Source of the DNA: an uncultured Bacteroidales bacterium
GTDB lineage: Bacteria; Bacteroidota; Bacteroidia; Bacteroidales; Muribaculaceae
Assembly: GCA_947177325.1 (NCBI GenBank)
Contig: CAMWUH010000112.1
Span: forward strand, 1 to 7,056
Direction: 5' to 3'
Length of the DNA stretch: 7,056 nucleotides
The notes under the pieces are model-generated. The model had not been told where the DNA came from and did no database searches. It saw only the letters and a list, made by a program, of their open reading frames with translations. The stretch's first letter is position 1. The number at the start of each line of letters is the position of its first letter. The position numbers and the translations under genes are program-made. This document shows, in pieces, positions 1 to 5,410 of the stretch.

Positions 1-13
1 ATGCACCATAATG

Positions 14-126
14 AAACCCCGTGATACGCGAGGGTCAATAGGCCCGAGTCTTCGTGGGGCAAGGTAAGCTGAAAGCGGTAAATCAACCTCGGAGAGGTTG
101 CACTCTGCAACTCAGGTGTAGGGTTT
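14..126 (+). other. Foldable non-coding stretch, possible structured RNA
   Basis: Bases 1-124 hold no convincing reading frame. Read as plus-strand RNA, several helices form. Bases 17-23 pair with 53-59 (7 bp, two of them G-U). Bases 32-36 pair with 41-45 around an AATA loop, next to two possible tandem G-A pairs (30/47, 31/46). Bases 84-90 pair perfectly with 94-100 around GGA. Bases 99-103 plus 105-107 can pair with 113-120. AAACCC (14-19) could also close on GGGTTT (121-126), although this competes with the first helix and overlaps the stop codon of the neighbouring minus-strand gene. The G-U pairs would become A-C mismatches on the other strand, so any RNA is more likely plus-strand. I do not recognise a family: the hallmark sequences of RNase P RNA, tmRNA and SRP RNA are not visible. 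The left edge may cut it. Confidence 0.3.
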
Positions 127-1369
127 AGAAGTAAGTTGTGGGGGAGGTGATGGCGAGGTAGAGGGAGCCGATGATGCTTTGTGCCCAGTCGTTGTAGATG
201 GAGAAAAACCAGGGGGTTACGCCTATGGTTAGAAGCATGATGAGCAGTAAGCCGTATCTTGGTGGCAGAATTTTGGCTAAGATGGAGTTGAGCCGGTTGA
301 TGTTGTTGACGCAGCAGCCGGGGAATAATGCCACAATTCTGTCGGGGGGGAGAATAACGAGCGTGGCGAGCGTGGCTACGGTAGCGCATTGAATGGTGCG
401 ACCGGTGTCGCAACTCAGAATGGTCAGCATAGGCACAAGGCATAATATCAGCAGAGAGAAAAGGAGCGAAACGGCCAACTTTGTCTGATTGCCCTCATTG
501 ACTGATTGCTTGCTGAAAAGCGGCAGCAAATTGGTGAGCATATAGTATATGGCGAGAACCAATAGAGGAGTAACGATGATGCCTGAATAATTTGAGCCGA
601 CGTTTTTGAAGAAGTGATATTTGATGGCATCGGAGGTTTCCCAGCCTATGGCACCGATGCTGCTGTCGTGGGTGTCGAGAATCGGAGCGCCGGGGAGGAT
701 GGAATTCCAGGAGTCAACAATCAGCCGGGAGGTTTCGGCCGAGCCTTTGCAGAGGCAAAGCAGCCCAAAGAGAGCGAGCGGAATGAGGGCTATAGCGACA
801 TTAATCGGACGGTTGGCTCGTTGAGCGATAAGTAGCAGGAAAAATATAGGCCATCCCCAGAAAATAAAGGCTTCATGGATAAGCAGTGCAACGACAACAA
901 TAGCTAAAGCCACGAGTTTGCGCAGCGTTGAGGGCTTCGCTTGGCGTAGTAAATATATGCCGGCGATAAAAAGAGCGAAGAGCAGATAATCTTTGCGAAT
1001 GATGTTGGCCGGCATATTCAGCACTACCGGCGACAGCAACAGCCACCAACAATAGTTGAGCTTCTTAAATCGGTAAAAGAGAAAAACTGCAACTCCGGCA
1101 AATATAATATAGCAGGCGAGAAAGAGCGTTAATTGCAGGGGGAATTCGCCGATGTTGAAAATCTTAAAGATGCCTTCACCAAGCAAACCGCGCCTGACAA
1201 ATCCACCCTCATAATTTATCAGTAATTCGGAATAACCGAATGAGTTGAGGAGATCGGCTTGGAGGTTTGCAATGGTGGCTTTAACCAGTTTTACGATGAA
1301 CGAAGCTATCAGCAAAAGGCTGATAACGAGGCTCAACTTTTTATGGTTTGAAGCGAATGATTGGTGCAT
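125..1369 (-). CDS. Polytopic membrane protein of unknown function (GGFVRRG-motif, surface-glycan type)
   Basis: A 414-residue hydrophobic protein with about ten predicted membrane segments (for example near residues 12-30, 79-101, 126-141, 150-182, 188-207, 263-282, 298-319 and 372-391). Between them sit polar motifs that look conserved rather than random: NYEGGFVRRGLLGE (52-65), RKDYLLF (125-131), HEAFIFWGWP (165-174) and CDTGRTIQ (320-327). From memory, membrane proteins with an N-Y-x-G-G-F-V-R-R-G-L-x-G-E block, an H-E pair and a D-x-G-R motif turn up in bacterial polysaccharide loci. They are usually annotated only as hypothetical, so a GT-C-like glycosyltransferase or polymerase role is an inference. 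The ATG at 1369 lies about 25 bases downstream of a putative -7 element. The gene follows the terminator of the carboxyltransferase gene, so it is probably transcribed separately. No terminator is visible after its stop within the window. Confidence 0.85.
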   Translation of the reverse strand: MHQSFASNHKKLSLVISLLLIASFIVKLVKATIANLQADLLNSFGYSELLINYEGGFVRRGLLGEGIFKIFNIGEFPLQLTLFLACYIIFAGVAVFLFYRFKKLNYCWWLLLSPVVLNMPANIIRKDYLLFALFIAGIYLLRQAKPSTLRKLVALAIVVVALLIHEAFIFWGWPIFFLLLIAQRANRPINVAIALIPLALFGLLCLCKGSAETSRLIVDSWNSILPGAPILDTHDSSIGAIGWETSDAIKYHFFKNVGSNYSGIIVTPLLVLAIYYMLTNLLPLFSKQSVNEGNQTKLAVSLLFSLLILCLVPMLTILSCDTGRTIQCATVATLATLVILPPDRIVALFPGCCVNNINRLNSILAKILPPRYGLLLIMLLTIGVTPWFFSIYNDWAQSIIGSLYLAITSPTTYF

Positions 1370-1400
1370 GAACTTGCGGATATGGGGAGAAGCTATGTGG

Positions 1401-1408
1401 CAAATTTA
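1401..1408 (-). promoter_or_regulatory. Putative Bacteroidota -7 promoter element for the membrane protein gene
   Basis: On the minus strand these bases read TAAATTTG, matching the Bacteroidales TAnnTTTG -7 consensus. Transcription would start near 1394, giving a leader of about 25 bases before the ATG at 1369. The -33 position falls in the T-run of the preceding terminator and has no clear TTTG, so support is partial. The need for a promoter between the terminator and this gene makes it more plausible. Confidence 0.4.
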
Positions 1409-1425
1409 CAAAAATCCGAGGGAAT

Positions 1426-1466
1426 AAAAAAATACCCTCCCGATGGGAGTGACCATCGGGAGGGTA
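1426..1466 (-). terminator. Intrinsic terminator of the carboxyltransferase gene
   Basis: Bases 1433-1446 and 1453-1466 form a perfect 14-bp GC-rich stem with a 6-base loop. On the minus strand the stem is followed directly by seven T (complement of 1426-1432). It lies about 70 bases past the TAA stop of the carboxyltransferase gene, the usual arrangement for factor-independent termination. On the plus strand no T-run follows, so it acts in one direction. It separates the carboxyltransferase gene from the membrane protein gene. Confidence 0.9.
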
Positions 1467-1534
1467 GATATGGGGTATGCAATGATAATCAGATAGATAT
1501 GGTATCTGTTGCGGTAATTGATCAGTTGACGGGG

Positions 1535-3406
1535 TTAGGGCTCAAACTCGATGAGGGGAGCGTCTGTGCCGATGACTTGGTCGGGAACAACAAACACTTG
1601 GCGCACTTTGGCTGCCTTTTCAGCCTCAACATCGTTTTCCATTTTCATGGCTTCGTAAACGAGGAGGAGTTGACCGGGCTTAACTTCATCGCCGGGCTTC
1701 ACGTTAACCGACAGAACTTTGCCGCCCATAGGAGCAGAGAGCACGGGGCCGACGATGGGTTGAGTTTCAACTGCGTCTTCTTTGGACGCTTCCACTTCAG
1801 CAGCTTTGGCTGCATTAGCGGCGTCGAATTCTTCCTGACGGCGACGGCGCAAGAATGTTTTGGCTACGGTGGGAAGCAATTCAAGGAGGAGTTTTTCTTG
1901 ATTGTTTACAGCCAGTGGTGTTCCACCGAGGTCATCGAGTGCCGGATTTTCCGGTTGTTTGTAAGAGTTGACGTCGTAGGGGCGCTCAGTGGCGTCGCCG
2001 GTGATTTTAGCACGGAATTCGGGGTCGATTTCAACGGGAGTGTGCCCATATTCACCCTTGACGAGCGATATAAACTGATTGGAAGTGTTAGAGTAGTCGG
2101 GCTTCCCTTTTTTGCGATCGAGCGCGAGGTTAACTGCTTGGGCACCTACGATTTGCGAGGTCGGCGTTACTAATGGCACCAAACCGGCATCGCGACGCAC
2201 TTTGGGAATGAGTCGCATGGCATCTTCGAGGAGGTCTTCGGCTTGGAGCGATTTGAGCTGAGCCACCATGTTGGAGTACATGCCACCAGGCACTTCCGCT
2301 TCCTTGACGGTTTCGTTGGGTTTGGGGAAGTTGAAGTAGGCTTCGATTTTGTGGCAGTAGTCAAGCAGAGATTCCTGATCGAAGTTTTTGGCAGCTTCGA
2401 TAGCTTTATCGAAGAGTTCATCAACTTCAGCGGGGAGGGTATCGGCGAGGGGATCGAAGTTGATTGGGAAGTTGTCTTTCTGGAGGTCGAATTGAGCGAG
2501 TGAGCGGCGAACGTCGTAGAGAGCGTTGCGGATGTTGCCCACGGCTTCCATGTTAACGTCGATTTCAACGCCGAGTTTTTTTGCGAAGATATATATAAGC
2601 TCGATTGCCGGAGCTGCTGAACCGCCACCAAACCACCAGATGTTAGTGTCGAGGATGTCGACACCTGAGAGTATGGCCATAACCGATGAAGCGAGGCCAT
2701 AGCCGGGTGTACAGTGGGTGTGGAAGTCAACGGGCACGCTGACGGCAGCTTTCAGCTCAGAGATGATGGAGGCGGCGCGAAGCGGAGTAACCAGGCCGGC
2801 CATATCTTTGAGGGTTATGATTTTGGCCCCGAGTTTTTCCATTGCTACAGCTTTGTCAACAAAGTAGCGGTCAGTAAATATTTTCTCGGGAGCTTTATCT
2901 TTTTTGCCGAAAAGGCGGCCGAAGAATGATTGCTTGGACTGCGGCTCGTCTTTGGGGTCGACGGTGTAGCACACGGCAGCATCGGCAATGCCACCCAACT
3001 CATTAATCATGCGGATTGATGATTTAACGTTGTCGATGTCGTTGAGGGCGTCGAAGATGCGCATCACGTTCAAGCCGTTGGCGATAGCTTCTTTGTAGAA
3101 ACCTTCGAGCACGGAGTCGGGGTAAGGAACGTAACCGAAAAGGTTGCGGCCGCGCGAAAGTGCCGATAGGAGCGAGACATTGCCAATGGCGTCGTGGATA
3201 GTGCGCAGTCGAGTCCAAGGTGACTCATCGAGATAGCGCATCACCGAGTCGGGGACAGCGCCGCCCCACACTTCCATAATATAGAAGCGGGCATCGCGGT
3301 AGAGGGGGAGCAACTTGTCGATTTCGCTTTGGGGCATGCGGGTTGCGAAAAGTGACTGCTGGCCGTCGCGGAGTGTAAGGTCGCGGATTTTTAGAATCTT
3401 GTTCAT
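1535..3406 (-). CDS. oadA: OadA/PycB-type biotin-dependent carboxyltransferase
   Basis: A 623-residue protein in the order carboxyltransferase TIM barrel (about 5-290), conserved carboxylase domain (about 310-480) and biotinyl domain (about 555-622). The class moves a carboxyl group between carboxybiotin and pyruvate/oxaloacetate in the cytoplasm. Seen directly: TLRDGQQS (11-18, metal ligand D14), substrate-site R85 in SRGRN, LKDMAG with K200 (the lysine carbamylated in relatives), metal ligands H229 and H231 in FHTHCTPGYG, GGMYSN (374-379), VTPTSQIVGAQAV (413-425), YGHTPVEIDPEF (453-464), and biotin-accepting K588 in EAMKMEN. An Ala/Glu-rich linker (about 523-550) tethers the biotin domain. 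Odd points: a Lys-rich insertion near 152-174, and the segment after D253, where relatives read roughly T-A-I-S-P-F-x-x-G-T-S-Q-P, reads T-N-I-W-W-F-G-G-G-S-A-A-P. The gene stands alone: no sodium-pump beta/gamma subunit or biotin carboxylase lies beside it. It could therefore be an oxaloacetate decarboxylase alpha, a pyruvate carboxylase B subunit or a related carboxyltransferase. Confidence 0.93.
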   Translation of the reverse strand: MNKILKIRDLTLRDGQQSLFATRMPQSEIDKLLPLYRDARFYIMEVWGGAVPDSVMRYLDESPWTRLRTIHDAIGNVSLLSALSRGRNLFGYVPYPDSVLEGFYKEAIANGLNVMRIFDALNDIDNVKSSIRMINELGGIADAAVCYTVDPKDEPQSKQSFFGRLFGKKDKAPEKIFTDRYFVDKAVAMEKLGAKIITLKDMAGLVTPLRAASIISELKAAVSVPVDFHTHCTPGYGLASSVMAILSGVDILDTNIWWFGGGSAAPAIELIYIFAKKLGVEIDVNMEAVGNIRNALYDVRRSLAQFDLQKDNFPINFDPLADTLPAEVDELFDKAIEAAKNFDQESLLDYCHKIEAYFNFPKPNETVKEAEVPGGMYSNMVAQLKSLQAEDLLEDAMRLIPKVRRDAGLVPLVTPTSQIVGAQAVNLALDRKKGKPDYSNTSNQFISLVKGEYGHTPVEIDPEFRAKITGDATERPYDVNSYKQPENPALDDLGGTPLAVNNQEKLLLELLPTVAKTFLRRRRQEEFDAANAAKAAEVEASKEDAVETQPIVGPVLSAPMGGKVLSVNVKPGDEVKPGQLLLVYEAMKMENDVEAEKAAKVRQVFVVPDQVIGTDAPLIEFEP

Positions 3407-3488
3407 TCCGAAAAATATTTATGTAGTTAGTGAGATAATTTTTTATGGTGAAAATCTGAAACCTTGTGCAGAAGCTTAAATGTGGGTG

Positions 3489-3496
3489 CAAATATA
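3489..3496 (-). promoter_or_regulatory. Putative -7 promoter element of the carboxyltransferase gene
   Basis: The minus strand reads TATATTTG here, a match to the Bacteroidales TAnnTTTG consensus. The expected -33 position (about 3516-3520) reads TTTC rather than TTTG, so that half is degenerate. Transcription would start near 3482 and leave a leader of about 75 bases before the ATG at 3406. No clear riboswitch-like fold is visible in that leader. Confidence 0.55.
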
Positions 3497-3509
3497 ATAT
3501 CGAGATGTG

Positions 3510-3533
3510 AATTAAAGAAATTTTTCTTTAATT
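3510..3533. repeat. AT-only inverted repeat between divergent promoters
   Basis: Bases 3510-3520 (AATTAAAGAAA) are the exact reverse complement of 3523-3533, separated by two T. The plus strand continues with six more T (3534-3539). It lies between the two divergent promoters and just upstream of the leftward one, overlapping its expected -33 position. It could be a curved or operator-like element, but low-complexity AT sequence easily produces such symmetry. Confidence 0.4.
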
Positions 3534-3581
3534 TTTTTTGAGCAAAAAAGAAAAAACTTTTTAAGTTACTGACTTGTAGAG

Positions 3582-3612
3582 TTGGTAAAGCGAGCGTAAA
3601 TGATTATCTTTG
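3582..3612 (+). promoter_or_regulatory. Bacteroidota sigma-70-type promoter of the glycan operon
   Basis: TTGG at 3582-3585 as -33 element and TATCTTTG at 3605-3612 as -7 element (consensus TAnnTTTG), 20 bases from the TTG to the -7 box, as expected for Bacteroides-type promoters. Transcription would begin near 3618-3620. This is the best promoter in the window. It overlaps the first possible ATG (3600) of the downstream reading frame, which therefore cannot be the start on this transcript. Confidence 0.75.
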
Positions 3613-3662
3613 CAACAAAACCAGCGTGCCTGAAGATTGGCACTCAAACCGAATTTATCGAT

Positions 3663-4400
3663 ATGTTCAGCTTTTTTAAGAAGAAAGAGCCTGAAAAGCT
3701 TTTTTATTCTACCGATATGCACTGTCACATAGTGCCCGGCATAGATGATGGCGCACCCACCCCCCAGGCCGGCGCTGACCTTGTAGAGGCACAGCAACGA
3801 TGGGGCATACGCCGCATTATCGCAACTCCCCACGTAACGGCCGACACTTTTGAAAACACTCCCGAAACCATAGCTCCCGCTTTAGCCGTCCTGAAAGAAG
3901 AACTCTCCGCACGCGGCATAGATATGCCGATTATTCATTCGGCCGAATATCGAATCGACGATTATACGATGGATGAGTTTAATCGCGGAGTAGTTATGCC
4001 GATGCCTGACGATTATCTGTTAGTGGAAAATCCGTTTATCCAGGAGCCTGTTAACCTTGATCGCACCATTTTTGATCTCAAGGTAAAGGGCCACAACCTG
4101 GTGTTGGCCCATCCCGAGCGCTATTGCTATTATCATTTAAATTTGCCTCGCTACAGTCAGCTGCGCAATGCCGGGCTGAAGTTTCAGGTTAATTTGCTGA
4201 GTCTGGCGGGCCATTACGGCAAAGAACAGAAGCGCGTGGCTGAATGGATGATTGAAAATAAGATGGTTGACTTCCTGGGCTCTGACCTTCATCGCCCTCA
4301 ACATGTTGTGGCTATTGACCGCTACTTGCAGTCGCGTGACTATAAGCGTCACCGTGCCGCCTTAGAGTCGAGATTGCTCAACGACCGTCTTGATTTTTAA
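3663..4400 (+). CDS. CpsB/YwqE-like PHP-domain tyrosine-protein phosphatase (capsule/EPS regulation)
   Basis: A 245-residue protein when started at ATG 3663 (MFSFFKKKEPEK...). The frame is open back to an ATG at 3600, but that start lies inside the promoter, and family members commonly begin with a similar Phe/Lys-rich segment shortly before the first metal motif. PHP metal-binding motifs appear in order: DMHCH (18-22), PGIDDGA (25-31), ATPH (54-57), AEY (94-96), VENPF (121-125), LAHPERY (148-154) and GSDLH (206-210). These match manganese-dependent CpsB/YwqE phosphatases, which dephosphorylate the tyrosine-rich tail of bacterial tyrosine kinases controlling polysaccharide chain assembly. It is the first gene of a three-gene operon, 23 bases ahead of the glycosyltransferase, with no terminator between. 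No tyrosine kinase or Wzz-like partner is in the window, so its substrate must be encoded elsewhere or differ. Confidence 0.9.
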   Translation: MFSFFKKKEPEKLFYSTDMHCHIVPGIDDGAPTPQAGADLVEAQQRWGIRRIIATPHVTADTFENTPETIAPALAVLKEELSARGIDMPIIHSAEYRIDDYTMDEFNRGVVMPMPDDYLLVENPFIQEPVNLDRTIFDLKVKGHNLVLAHPERYCYYHLNLPRYSQLRNAGLKFQVNLLSLAGHYGKEQKRVAEWMIENKMVDFLGSDLHRPQHVVAIDRYLQSRDYKRHRAALESRLLNDRLDF

Positions 4401-4423
4401 TCAGCAATTACAATCGAGATATT

Positions 4424-5410
4424 ATGGCTGCAGAAACCGACGCTAACCGCAAGTTGATTGCCATTCTTGTGCCCTGTTTTAATGAGGAGGCGGGGCTGGA
4501 GGCGCTGGTAAATGCGGTTAAGACCGGATTGGTCGACGGGGATATTTCGCAGCGATATGATTTCGAGTTGCTGCTTGTTAACGACGGCAGCCGCGACAAT
4601 AGTTTGGCCGTCATGAAGGATTTGCGCCAAAAGCACAGCTTCGTTAATTATTTGAACCTTTCGCGCAATTTCGGTAAAGAGAATGCCATGCTCGCCGGAA
4701 TGGATTACTCCCGAGGCGATGCTGTTGTGATAATGGATGCTGACTTGCAGCAGCCTGTCGAAGTTATCCCTGCAATGATAAAGAAATGGGAGGAGGGTTA
4801 TGACGATGTTTATGGCATATCGCCCAAGCGCCCGAAGGAGTCGTGGGTGCGGAGATTTTTGTCGGTCAACTATTATAGAGTGTTGAAACGTATGTCGAGG
4901 GTCGACACACTCCCTAACGTCGGTGATTTCCGGTTGCTCGACCGCAGCTGTGTAGAAGCGGCTTGCAGCTTGCGCGAAACACAGCGCAACACCAAAGCTA
5001 TCATAGCCTGGATAGGGTTTGACAAAGCGGCGGTTGAGTTTCAGAAGGTAGAGTCGATGCGCCGTTCGCGCTTCAGCATAGGGTCGCTTTTGCATTTGGC
5101 AATTGACGGCATAACAAGCTTCACCACTGCGCCACTGCGATTTGCCACGGTGATGGGTATGATGGTGTCGTTTATTTCTTTCCTTTATATGATGTTTGTC
5201 TTTGTCAGAACACTTATTTACGGCGATCCTGTGAAAGGCTATCCTTCTCTGGCAATTCTTATATTGTTTCTGGGAGGTTGCCAGTTGCTCGCTTTGGGGA
5301 TAATAGGGGAATATATCGGGAAAATATTCAAGGAAACAAAGCGCCGCCCACCCTACATTGCGGAGTCGCTCAACGGTGAAAAAATCAGAGGAAACAAAAG
5401 CGAGCGATGA
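4424..5410 (+). CDS. GtrB/DPM1-like family 2 glycosyltransferase, membrane anchored
   Basis: A 328-residue protein with an N-terminal GT-A domain and two C-terminal membrane segments (about 241-263 and 275-297). Family signatures: VPCFNEE (16-22), LLLVNDGSRD (49-58), SRNFGKENAMLAGMD (80-94), metal-binding DADLQQP (105-111), NVGDFRLLDR (165-174) and RRSRFSIGSLLHLAIDGITS (213-232). The tail GEYIGKIFKETKRRPPYI (295-312) is characteristic of the group. Such enzymes transfer a sugar from a nucleotide donor to undecaprenyl phosphate on the cytoplasmic face, supplying lipid-linked sugar for later glycan modification. The sugar cannot be told from sequence alone. Its TGA overlaps the ATG of the next gene (ATGA), indicating translational coupling with the polytopic partner. 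The ATG at 4424 is followed by a short hydrophilic leader. No GtrA-type flippase is adjacent. Confidence 0.93.
   Translation: MAAETDANRKLIAILVPCFNEEAGLEALVNAVKTGLVDGDISQRYDFELLLVNDGSRDNSLAVMKDLRQKHSFVNYLNLSRNFGKENAMLAGMDYSRGDAVVIMDADLQQPVEVIPAMIKKWEEGYDDVYGISPKRPKESWVRRFLSVNYYRVLKRMSRVDTLPNVGDFRLLDRSCVEAACSLRETQRNTKAIIAWIGFDKAAVEFQKVESMRRSRFSIGSLLHLAIDGITSFTTAPLRFATVMGMMVSFISFLYMMFVFVRTLIYGDPVKGYPSLAILILFLGGCQLLALGIIGEYIGKIFKETKRRPPYIAESLNGEKIRGNKSER

Noticed and set aside
2..67. End of a plus-strand gene entering from the left (frame open until TAA at 65-67)
   Set aside because: Only about 21 codons are visible, the peptide is unremarkable and the same bases form good RNA helices; it cannot be supported without upstream sequence.
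1..124. RNase P RNA, tmRNA, SRP RNA, cobalamin riboswitch or group II intron fragment
   Set aside because: None of the hallmark segments is visible (no AACCCGGCTTA-type end, no T-arm TTCGA, no SRP tetraloop block, no intron domain V), so no named family can be supported.
1361..2173. Long plus-strand open frame of 270 codons
   Set aside because: It lies antisense to the C-terminal part of the carboxyltransferase, has the composition expected of a reverse-frame shadow and shows no recognisable domain; it also runs through the terminator hairpin.
3510..3539. AT-only hairpin followed by a T-run as a terminator
   Set aside because: No plus-strand gene lies upstream to be terminated, and the stem lacks the GC content of a working intrinsic terminator.
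3600..3662. Upstream ATG at 3600 as start of the phosphatase
   Set aside because: It falls inside the predicted promoter, and the extra 21 residues resemble no family N terminus.
4397..5095. Minus-strand open frame of 232 codons
   Set aside because: Antisense to the GT2 domain of the clearly recognisable glycosyltransferase, with no family motif and no promoter.
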